9,297 bases of DNA from Methylothermaceae bacterium (GTDB taxonomy: Bacteria; Pseudomonadota; Gammaproteobacteria; Methylococcales; Methylothermaceae). The stretch spans positions 1 through 9,297 of the forward strand of contig JALVSV010000378.1 in NCBI GenBank assembly GCA_027024125.1, read 5' to 3'. A program made the position numbers and the translations under genes. Positions 1-6,044 of this stretch are shown piece by piece (position 1 is the first letter of the stretch; every line of letters begins with the position of its first letter). The notes under the pieces were generated by a model, which searched no databases, was not told the origin of the DNA, and saw nothing but the letters and a program-made list of their open reading frames with translations.

Positions 1-1431
1 ATCATGCCGCCAAACCTGTTGCAGTATCCTGTCATATTGATGGGAGCGCTCAAGGCAGGGCTGATCGTCGTCAACGTCAATCCACTGTTCACTTCACGAG
101 AACTGGCCAGGGAATTGAGCGATTCCGGCCCTTCGGGAATCGTGATATTGGAAAATTTCGCCCATGTTCTGGAAAAAGTCGGTGAAGAACTGTGGCCGAG
201 ACACGTCATCACCACCCGGATAGGCGACATGTTCCCCGCACCAAAACGGTTCCTGGTGAATGGGTTGGTGAAACTACGGGGACAGGTACCCCGGTATCAT
301 CTGCCGAAAACGCTGAAACTGAACGAGATCCTCCAGCAGGCCAACGATGATCCCTTGGAGTTCGATCTGGGCCCGGATGACTTGGCGTTTCTCCAATATA
401 CCGGGGGAACCACGGGGACACCCAAGGGGGTGATGCTCAGCCACCACAATCTACTGGTCAACATCGAGCAAACCCGATTGTGGCTGACCTGCAAGGGCTG
501 GCAACGCCGTCTTGACTACGGGTGTGAAGTTCTCGTCACAGCCCTCCCCCTCTATCACATCTTTGCCCTGACCGCCAATCTTTGCGTCGGTATGACCTTG
601 GGAATGCACAACCATCTGATCACCGACCCAAGAAACCTGAAAAGGCTGATACGGCTTCTCCGCAGCATACCATTTACCTGTATCACCGGCGTCAACACCC
701 TGTTCGACCACCTGCTACGCCAGCCCGAATTTGCACAGCTGGACTTTTCCCACCTCAAATTGACTTTAGCAGGAGGCATGCGGATGTTTCAGCCCATTGC
801 CGAGCGCTGGCATGAAATCACCGGATGTCCGGTCATCGAAGGATACGGCCTGACCGAGACCTCACCAGTCGTGACCCTCAATCCCCTCGATATCGATGTA
901 TTCACCGGCAGTATCGGCCTGCCCCTGCCAGGAACCGATTGCCGCATACGTGACGATGACCACTGGGCCCGAACAGGCGAAACGGGAGAATTGTGCATCC
1001 AAGGGCCTCAGGTCATGCGGGGGTATTGGAACAACCCTGAGGAAACAAGAGCCACGTTTACCGACGATGGCTGGCTTAGAACCGGTGACATCGCCAGCAT
1101 GGATGACAAAGGTTTTTTCTATATCGTCGGAAGAAAGAAAGACATGATCCTGGTATCCGGATTCAACGTCTACCCCAATGAGATCGAGGAGGTCATCAAT
1201 GCCCACCCTGCTGTTGCCGAATGTGCTGCCATCGGTGTTGCTGACGAACATACCGGGGAGGCGGTCGAAGTCTTCGTAGTCAAAAAGGATCCCACATTGA
1301 CCGAATCAGAACTCCTGGCATGGTGCCGTGCCAACCTGACTCCTTACAAACGTCCCCGGCACATTGAATTCCTCGAGGTTCTACCCAAATCTGCAGTGGG
1401 CAAAATCCTCCGGCGACAACTCAGGGAATAG
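1..1431 (+). CDS. fadD: Long-chain-fatty-acid-CoA ligase FadD, 5'-truncated by window edge
   Basis: The enzyme activates long-chain fatty acids to acyl-CoA with ATP, via an acyl-AMP intermediate, at the inner membrane; this feeds beta-oxidation or lipid synthesis. The visible reading frame is open from base 1. It aligns with E. coli FadD (561 aa) from roughly residue 86 onward, so only the N-terminal part is missing. Counting from the Met at base 4, the AMP-binding P-loop YTGGTTGTPKG is at about 132-142. YGLTE is at 281-285, GWLRTGD at 356-362, GRKKDMILVSGFNVYPNEIE begins at about 376, and the C-terminal catalytic Lys is in the SAVGKILRR segment (about K467). All core adenylation motifs are intact. 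The C-terminus ends soon after this Lys, slightly shorter than in E. coli. The apparent ATG at base 4 is internal, not a start. The gene is convergent with the next one. Identification is by strong motif and whole-length resemblance. Confidence 0.95.
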   Translation: MMPPNLLQYPVILMGALKAGLIVVNVNPLFTSRELARELSDSGPSGIVILENFAHVLEKVGEELWPRHVITTRIGDMFPAPKRFLVNGLVKLRGQVPRYHLPKTLKLNEILQQANDDPLEFDLGPDDLAFLQYTGGTTGTPKGVMLSHHNLLVNIEQTRLWLTCKGWQRRLDYGCEVLVTALPLYHIFALTANLCVGMTLGMHNHLITDPRNLKRLIRLLRSIPFTCITGVNTLFDHLLRQPEFAQLDFSHLKLTLAGGMRMFQPIAERWHEITGCPVIEGYGLTETSPVVTLNPLDIDVFTGSIGLPLPGTDCRIRDDDHWARTGETGELCIQGPQVMRGYWNNPEETRATFTDDGWLRTGDIASMDDKGFFYIVGRKKDMILVSGFNVYPNEIEEVINAHPAVAECAAIGVADEHTGEAVEVFVVKKDPTLTESELLAWCRANLTPYKRPRHIEFLEVLPKSAVGKILRRQLRE

Positions 1432-1524
1432 ACGTCACTGGCTGGTGAAAACCGACCATCCAAACTCAACCGGTCCGCGGAGAGACAGTCCCGTAAGCTA
1501 CCGCCGTTGCCAGCTTCCTTTAGA

Positions 1525-2358
1525 TCAAATGGGATTGCCTTCCTTGTCCACCAGAGGAATATGATATTGGTTCAGAACTGCGTCGATCTCTGCATGTTTC
1601 TGGTCAATGAGTTCCTGCAACATCTTCTGCCTTTCCTTGTCACCCCTTCTAACCGCCATCGCAATGGCATAATCGAAGCGAATCCCTTTTTCCGATTTCA
1701 GCGGAATCAGTTCATAGTTTTCAGGGTGCTTCCAGGCAAGGTAGGCACCAATGGGTCCCCAAACCACCGCCATATTGATGTTGTCATTACTGAACTCTTT
1801 GTCCAGTCTCATGGCGGTATTGATGTTAGGATCCCCACTCATGGACTGATAGGTACGTCCCTGTTTGAGCAGTTGATGACGTAGCAGCCAAGTGACGCCC
1901 GGAGTACGGTCGAACATGGCGATCTTCAACTGCACTTTGCGTTCGGCCGGCAATTCGAATAATTGTTCTGGCTTGTGGATATCGTCAAACCCCCTGCCCT
2001 TGGCCACCACGAGCACGTAAGTGGACCGGTAATAGGGTTTGGTGGTGGCAGCCAGCTCATAACCCGCCGGCACTCCCATGACCACATCACATTTGTATTC
2101 ACCTGTCTTGGGATCCTTAGCTTTCAGAGTATTACGAAGGAACCCGATCCTCTGTGGAAACCAGGTGTATGCTATCTTCTGTCCCAATTCATCAGCCAGC
2201 AGGTGAGCAATTTTGTTTTCGAATCCTGCCTCATCACGGGTGGAAAGTGGCGGATTGACAGGATCTGCACACACCTTGAAAGCCGTTTCTTTTCCATTGA
2301 CCACTTGGGCCAATCCAAACACCATCATACCCATTATCAATTGCCAAATTAAGCGCAT
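1525..2358 (-). CDS. Periplasmic binding protein of the quinoprotein-dehydrogenase-associated (MxaJ/XoxJ) family
   Basis: A 277-aa exported solute-binding-like protein. Its family accompanies PQQ-dependent alcohol/methanol dehydrogenases in the periplasm. MxaJ/XoxJ proteins are thought to help the dehydrogenase mature or become active rather than to feed a transporter. The start at 2358 was chosen because GAGGAG lies 7 nt upstream and because it gives a clean Sec signal peptide (MRLIWQLIMGMMVFGLAQVV, cleavage near residue 22). The mature N-terminus opens with the family-like stretch KVCADPVNPPLS, followed by cysteines at 30 and 90, which could form a disulfide. PAGYELAATTKPYYRSTYVL (98-117), a VVWGPIGAYLAW stretch and a C-terminal YHIPLV tail also fit the family. 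An in-frame upstream ATG at 2421 would spoil the signal peptide. No xoxF, mxaF or cytochrome c gene is visible nearby, so the partner dehydrogenase is unknown; XoxJ and MxaJ cannot be told apart here. Confidence 0.85.
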   Translation of the reverse strand: MRLIWQLIMGMMVFGLAQVVNGKETAFKVCADPVNPPLSTRDEAGFENKIAHLLADELGQKIAYTWFPQRIGFLRNTLKAKDPKTGEYKCDVVMGVPAGYELAATTKPYYRSTYVLVVAKGRGFDDIHKPEQLFELPAERKVQLKIAMFDRTPGVTWLLRHQLLKQGRTYQSMSGDPNINTAMRLDKEFSNDNINMAVVWGPIGAYLAWKHPENYELIPLKSEKGIRFDYAIAMAVRRGDKERQKMLQELIDQKHAEIDAVLNQYHIPLVDKEGNPI

Positions 2359-2365
2359 CGGCCAT

Positions 2366-2371
2366 CTCCTC
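2366..2371 (-). promoter_or_regulatory. Ribosome binding site of the xoxJ-like gene
   Basis: GAGGAG on the minus strand, 7 nt before the ATG at 2358. It decides the start: the longer in-frame ATG at 2421 has no comparable site and would add 21 residues in front of the signal peptide. Confidence 0.7.
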
Positions 2372-2399
2372 GAATTTTGAATTTGAATTGCAACGGGCC

Positions 2400-2416
2400 A
2401 CATGACCGGATCATGT
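2400..2416. repeat. 17-bp inverted repeat in the xoxJ/CBS divergent region (possible operator)
   Basis: ACATGA and TCATGT flank a 5-nt centre (CCGGA), giving 6-bp perfect arms. It sits 42 bp upstream of the xoxJ-like start and 112 bp upstream of the CBS gene. On the minus strand, a TATACT hexamer at 2442-2447 could be a -10 for the xoxJ-like gene, which would put the dyad just downstream of the transcription start, where a repressor could act. I recognise no regulator for this motif, and 6-bp arms can arise by chance. Confidence 0.35.
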
Positions 2417-2527
2417 AGCACACCGGTTTGAGTTTGCCAGAAGTATACCGGAAACCGCTTCCCTCTTGTTCACAGGGTAATTTTGAGGTAATTTGGAGAA
2501 TTCACACCCCAACTCATAGGTTTTTGT

Positions 2528-2923
2528 ATGACCTTACAGGCCAAAGACATCATGGAAACCAGGGTGGTGTCGGTCCCTCCGGAAATGACCCTCGATCAGT
2601 TCGAAGAGTTCCTGACCATCCAAGGAATCGATGGTGCACCGGTACAAACCGCTGAAGGAGAAATCATCGGCATCGCCTCCAAGACAGACGTGGTTCGAGC
2701 CTTACGCTTTCAAACCCGTGACAGGTTCAGCGGTTTGAGCGGAGAAGACATCACCGTAGGCGACATCATGACAGATAACGTCATTTTCATTCCTCCAGAC
2801 CTTTCTCCTCAAGAGATCGCCGAACTGATGACAGAACATGGAATTCATCGGGTCCTGGTGGGAGACAAACAGCATGTCAAAGGCATTATTACCACATTCG
2901 ACCTGCTCCGCCTGGTTCGTTAG
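2528..2923 (+). CDS. Small stand-alone protein with two CBS domains
   Basis: A 131-aa cytosolic protein made almost entirely of a CBS pair (Bateman module). The first CBS domain spans about residues 4-60 (AKDIMETRVVSV opening, IIGIASKTDVVRAL closing). The second spans about 75-131 (VGDIMTDNVIFIPP opening, VKGIITTFDLLRLV closing). Such pairs usually bind adenosine nucleotides (AMP, ATP, SAM) and act as energy or metabolite sensors. There is no attached enzyme or transporter domain, so it would have to act on a partner protein. The start has only a weak ribosome site (AGG, 7 nt upstream), but it begins immediately before the first domain, as expected. It is divergent from the xoxJ-like gene, and its stop lies 3 nt from the stop of metA on the other strand. 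The target and ligand cannot be named from sequence. Confidence 0.85.
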   Translation: MTLQAKDIMETRVVSVPPEMTLDQFEEFLTIQGIDGAPVQTAEGEIIGIASKTDVVRALRFQTRDRFSGLSGEDITVGDIMTDNVIFIPPDLSPQEIAELMTEHGIHRVLVGDKQHVKGIITTFDLLRLVR

Positions 2924-2926
2924 TCC

Positions 2927-4015
2927 TCAGGCCGCATCCCTCGATTCGAGATCCAGTCCCAGTGGATTTTCCGGATCGATGCCGGGCATGAAGGGTACCT
3001 GCCGGTCCTGATCGGTCACCTGGTACACCAGGCCCAACCAGTTGTTGAACACTGCCTTGGCAGTATCACGCCAAGTATTGTCCAGATGAGGAAGCAGCAG
3101 CCTCTCGGGAAACTCAGGAATCTTCCCTCCACGTTTTTCGGCTATCGCGACCACGCTTCGGTAATCCTCCAGAATTGCCCTTGCCTTGTCGTTGAAATAG
3201 TTCTCGGGAAAAGGGGGATAGTCCTCCCGTTCTCCTTCCAGATATCGTGACACCTCACGTTTGAATTCCTTCATCAGACTGATGGTGTCGTACTCTGGAT
3301 GCCCCTGAAAAAACACCACCCTGAATAAATCCTGGCTCACCGCAAGATGCACTCCGGCCTTCTCGCTTTCCACCAGTACCTTCAGTCCCTTTCGTGCCAG
3401 ATCCTCACGGAACAACTCGTTGAAGCGCGAATGAGGAACGTCGAAACGGGTATTGATATCGGCCACCAGGGGGTGACGAGGTTCGATGACCCGGTGGGAA
3501 TACACCCCCCAGCGTTTGTATCCCAGAGGGGTGCGGCGAATGCCATGACAATATTGCACCAGGGCATGGGTGGCAAGGCATGAACACAGAATCGAGGTGA
3601 CGTTCTTCTTAGCCCAATCGAACACCTCGGCCAGAGGTTCCCAAAAAGGCTCCTGGGGCAGATCAGGATGAGTGACATTGGCGCCACTGACAATCAACGC
3701 ATCCAGCCCCTGCTGTCTGATCTTTTCGAAGGACTCATAGTGCTCATCGATGTGAGCCTGAGCTTCCGGTCCCCGTTGCAGGCCTTCGATGGTGAATGGG
3801 TGGACATAAAACTGCACGATCTGATTGCAGGCCCCGAGCAGACGGAAGAACTGGCGCTCGGTCGCCTCCAGTGCCTTGTCGGGCATCATATTGAGCAGGC
3901 CGATATGAAGTTCGCGGATATCCTGATGCCTCGCAGCTTCAGGCTCCAATATCTTCTGCCCTTCGGCGCGGAGTCGTGCGAAAGTAGGAAGATTGGTATG
4001 GGCAATCAAAGGCAT
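2927..4015 (-). CDS. metA: Homoserine O-acyltransferase, MetA family
   Basis: A cytosolic enzyme that acylates the hydroxyl of L-homoserine using succinyl-CoA or acetyl-CoA, the first committed step of methionine synthesis. It is 362 aa, against 309 in E. coli. The fold is marked by LNMMPDKALEATERQFFRLL (41-60). The catalytic Cys is C146 in CSCLATHA, aligned with the E. coli VCWA motif, and the His/Glu pair lies in GHPEYD (H239, E241). HSRFNE (195-200) matches the PHSRY region. The position known to steer acyl-CoA choice (Glu111 in Bacillus cereus, Gly in E. coli) aligns with T115 in SGANVT, so the donor is uncertain. The extra length is an insertion of about 20 residues around 278-310 and a C-terminal tail after about 335. 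A strong GGGGG-type ribosome site lies 7-12 nt before the ATG. The P-loop gene upstream ends 12 nt away, suggesting a shared transcript. Confidence 0.92.
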   Translation of the reverse strand: MPLIAHTNLPTFARLRAEGQKILEPEAARHQDIRELHIGLLNMMPDKALEATERQFFRLLGACNQIVQFYVHPFTIEGLQRGPEAQAHIDEHYESFEKIRQQGLDALIVSGANVTHPDLPQEPFWEPLAEVFDWAKKNVTSILCSCLATHALVQYCHGIRRTPLGYKRWGVYSHRVIEPRHPLVADINTRFDVPHSRFNELFREDLARKGLKVLVESEKAGVHLAVSQDLFRVVFFQGHPEYDTISLMKEFKREVSRYLEGEREDYPPFPENYFNDKARAILEDYRSVVAIAEKRGGKIPEFPERLLLPHLDNTWRDTAKAVFNNWLGLVYQVTDQDRQVPFMPGIDPENPLGLDLESRDAA

Positions 4016-4027
4016 CGGAACACCCCC

Positions 4028-4891
4028 TCATCCAGCCTTGAGCTGTGAATCATGCTCATCGATGGCATCGGCCACCAGATCAAGAAAGTCTTTTTCATCC
4101 CGGAGTTCACAGATATCTGCTGCATCGATCACATAACCGTATTGATCGGCGATTCTTTGATAGCGGGGCAATCTTGCCTGTAACAGCCGGGGAAATACCC
4201 AGGTCACGAAATCGTCGGGTGGAATCTCCTCCGTGGAGGAATAACCCTTTTCCTGCATATACTCCGCCAGTTGTCTGTCCAGAAACTCTTCCCGGTAATA
4301 GAGTGGTTTCGGTGTTTCCCTGGCACGTCCGATCAACAGCTGCTCCAACTCAGGAGAAGTCTGGATATAAACAATCAAGGTATGTTTGGCCAGAGTCTCC
4401 AGCACCTTCGGTTCTTCCAGCTCACATACGCTTCCCCCGGCATCGTTGATGAAATGCTGGTAACCATAGATATCACGTGCCTTCTCGATGAAAGCGGGCA
4501 CATCCAGCATCGCAGCGATCTCGGCCTGCCGGTGCAGAGCCTGGCGACGTTTGAACTCGGTCAATGGGAGACCGCCCTGCTCCGGGTTGCCTATCTTTCC
4601 CAAAAAGGTCGCAATGGGTGACAGGTTATCGACCGTGATGTTGCTGCAGATATAGATGGAATCAGAGCGTAACAGATCGCGTAGGAATGGCACCTGCATG
4701 GCCTGGCGCTTGATGTTGTCCAGAATCGGTTCCTCCAGATACTTGGTCCCGATACGATAATCACCGGAGTAGTGAAACCATTGATCTTTTGGAAGCTTGT
4801 TGGCCAGAGTAGTTTTGCCTACGCCGGACATTCCCAGCAATGTAATCCTTTTTGAGTCCCAGTGCAGGAATTCCTGCGGCGTCATCTTCAT
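4028..4891 (-). CDS. Uncharacterised P-loop ATPase/kinase-like protein upstream of metA
   Basis: A 287-aa soluble protein with no signal peptide or membrane segment. A textbook Walker A motif, GMSGVGKTT, is at residues 20-28, following a beta strand (KRITLLG), as in small-molecule kinases and other P-loop NTPases. HYSGDYRIGTKYL (40-52) occupies the place where such kinases often bind substrate. FINDAGGSVCEL (147-158) could be a second acidic motif, but I cannot assign a Walker B with certainty. IVYIQTSPELEQLLIGRARE (173-192) resembles the strand followed by an Arg-rich lid helix of the adenylate/shikimate kinase group. The start is supported by GGAG 8 nt upstream. The gene ends 12 nt before metA on the same strand and carries metA's ribosome site in the gap, so the two are probably co-transcribed. 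No specific substrate or pathway is recognised. A role near homoserine or methionine metabolism is inference from position only. Confidence 0.85.
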   Translation of the reverse strand: MKMTPQEFLHWDSKRITLLGMSGVGKTTLANKLPKDQWFHYSGDYRIGTKYLEEPILDNIKRQAMQVPFLRDLLRSDSIYICSNITVDNLSPIATFLGKIGNPEQGGLPLTEFKRRQALHRQAEIAAMLDVPAFIEKARDIYGYQHFINDAGGSVCELEEPKVLETLAKHTLIVYIQTSPELEQLLIGRARETPKPLYYREEFLDRQLAEYMQEKGYSSTEEIPPDDFVTWVFPRLLQARLPRYQRIADQYGYVIDAADICELRDEKDFLDLVADAIDEHDSQLKAG

Positions 4892-4918
4892 CTGCTTTGC
4901 TCCGGAGAAAAAATGCCA

Positions 4919-4947
4919 ATCTTAACGTTGAATGGGCAGCTTTGAAA
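4919..4947 (-). promoter_or_regulatory. Possible promoter of the P-loop gene-metA operon
   Basis: On the minus strand, TAAGAT (4919-4924) as -10 lies 17 nt from TTTCAA (4942-4947), a weak -35. This would give a leader of only about 20 nt, including the ribosome site, leaving no room for a riboswitch. The match to consensus is modest, so this is a guess. Confidence 0.25.
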
Positions 4948-5064
4948 CTTGCCCCCATGGAAATCGCTCTTGAAATTTGCTCTCAATGGAATGTCTTGAT
5001 GGGTCCAAACCCTGTTGAGAAAGTTCATTGATTATCCTGTTTTCTGTACCACCTCCTGAAACTC

Positions 5065-5086
5065 TATGTAATAATCAAGCTACATA
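5065..5086. promoter_or_regulatory. Dyad overlapping a possible extended -10 promoter
   Basis: TATGTA and TACATA flank a 10-nt centre, giving 6-bp perfect arms. Within it, on the plus strand, TG-T-AATAAT (5067-5075) matches an extended -10 (TGnTATAAT with one mismatch) and would start transcription near 5082, ahead of the exported-protein gene. A second, wider inverted repeat, TTGATTAT (5028-5035) and ATAATCAA (5071-5078), shares one arm with this region. A repressor bound here would block the promoter. No regulator is recognised. Confidence 0.35.
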
Positions 5087-5144
5087 ATTTTGTTTTCTCA
5101 CCACTTCCATGCAAAGACAGGAAAGCTTGTCCGCGGTTTTTTCC

Positions 5145-6044
5145 ATGTACCCAAAAACACTCAGGATCCTGTTGGCCCTGCTTCTTTGGTGCCTGGGCTT
5201 TCCCCTGCAGGCCCAGCCGCCTGTATCACTTCCCAACTGGAGTGAGCTGGTGATGGAAGTATCGCCAGCACTGGTCGTCAAGATCCAGGTGGACTCCAGC
5301 AGCGGGGGTAAAGCGATACCGCACCTGCTGGAATATCCCGATGCTCTGTGGCCGGACCCTGCCGAAACACTCTATCATTTGACAGTGGAAACCCGCCTGA
5401 AGTGGTTCCTGTCCAGCAAATCGTGGCTGGGGGAACTATGGTTCAAACCAGATCTCACGGCCCTTCAGAGGACACGGCTGAAATCAGGCAAGACCCGCAA
5501 TTTCAAGATCTATCGCTATGCCAAAGGGCGGGTGTATCGAGTCCGCCACCAACCCAAGGGCGAGGAAATCAGTTCCGATCCTTTGATTTGGCCCATAGAG
5601 AATAAACGTGTCTATGAATTCCCCCCCCAAATCTCCAAACGCTGTAGCAGAATCACCGACCCTTACGCCCTTCTTTTGCTATTGTCCCAGGGAGGCTTCG
5701 ACAAGGAACGGAAGTTATGCATTTTCAACAAGAAAACCGTCTATGAAGTGACCCTCCGCCGTGAAGGCAAACAGCAGATCAATGTCGACTACCTCTTCAG
5801 GGATAAACCGGTCCAAACTACAGTGATGGCAGAAAAAATTGCCATCCTTCCCAACCCAATGCAAAGGGACTTCCGGGACTCAATCGAGCCCTTCGAACTA
5901 TTGGGAATGGAAGGCAATATCATCGCCCTGGTAGACCCTGAAAATCACCTCCCACTGCTATTCGAAGGCAAGGTTCCAGGTTTTGGCCAGGCAAAATTGA
6001 GCCTGACCCAGGTCAGGCCCCGAGCTCAGCCTCCACAAAACTAG
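5145..6044 (+). CDS. Exported protein of unknown function
   Basis: A protein of 299 aa from the chosen start. I do not recognise the family; parts recall the DUF3108 group of periplasmic beta-rich proteins, but only loosely. The N-terminus is a good Sec signal peptide (MYPKTLRILLALLLWCLGF, cleavage after PLQA near residue 23), so the mature protein is probably periplasmic. The body is rich in alternating hydrophobic and charged strands, for example YHLTVETRLKWFL and GELWFKPDLTALQRTRL. It contains two cysteines in the mature middle region (CSRI and KLCIF). It ends with LPLLFEGKVPGFGQAKLSLT. No transmembrane segment follows the signal. The start is uncertain: an ATG at 5109 adds 12 residues and a TTG at 5127 has AGGAAAG just upstream, but neither improves the signal peptide. 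A C8 run at 5621-5628 lies within the gene. The 3' end overlaps the opposing phosphohexomutase gene by 32 nt. Confidence 0.8.
   Translation: MYPKTLRILLALLLWCLGFPLQAQPPVSLPNWSELVMEVSPALVVKIQVDSSSGGKAIPHLLEYPDALWPDPAETLYHLTVETRLKWFLSSKSWLGELWFKPDLTALQRTRLKSGKTRNFKIYRYAKGRVYRVRHQPKGEEISSDPLIWPIENKRVYEFPPQISKRCSRITDPYALLLLLSQGGFDKERKLCIFNKKTVYEVTLRREGKQQINVDYLFRDKPVQTTVMAEKIAILPNPMQRDFRDSIEPFELLGMEGNIIALVDPENHLPLLFEGKVPGFGQAKLSLTQVRPRAQPPQN
5621..5628 (+). repeat. C8 homopolymer inside the exported-protein gene
   Basis: Eight consecutive C bases follow GAATT and encode part of Phe-Pro-Pro-Gln. The frame is intact in this copy. Tracts of this length can slip during replication and switch a gene off and on, and they are also frequent sites of sequencing error. 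Confidence 0.6.
6001..6018. repeat. Perfect 8-bp-arm palindrome at the convergent gene overlap
   Basis: GCCTGACC-CA-GGTCAGGC is GC-rich and can form a stable hairpin in either transcript (7 bp with a 4-nt loop). It contains the TGA stop of the minus-strand phosphohexomutase (6013-6015) and lies 24 nt before the plus-strand stop at 6042-6044. No T run follows on either side, so it is not a standard intrinsic terminator. It could still slow polymerase or protect 3' ends of both mRNAs. Confidence 0.5.

Noticed and set aside
862..1251. 129-aa minus-strand open frame inside fadD
   Set aside because: It lies wholly antisense to the conserved adenylation core of fadD and has no ribosome site or recognisable domain; it is a coding shadow.
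1432..1524. Search for a terminator between fadD and the xoxJ-like gene
   Set aside because: Only short self-complementary words (ACCGGT, CCGCGG) are present and no hairpin with a T run on either strand, so none was called.
2372..2389. Three closely spaced GAATT words in the leader of the xoxJ-like gene
   Set aside because: Spacing is irregular (7 and 6 nt) and the stretch is AT-rich; no known regulatory pattern fits.
2428..2655. 75-aa plus-strand open frame overlapping the start of the CBS gene
   Set aside because: It runs into the CBS gene in another frame, has low-complexity His/Arg/Gly content and resembles no protein; the CBS frame is clearly the real one.
4892..5108. Possible SAM or methionine riboswitch ahead of the P-loop gene-metA pair
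   Set aside because: Read on the minus strand, I see only one weak hairpin (GGGCA...TGCCC around 4935-4955), no SAM-I/SAM-II-like core and no terminator or anti-terminator pair. The possible promoter leaves a leader of about 20 nt.
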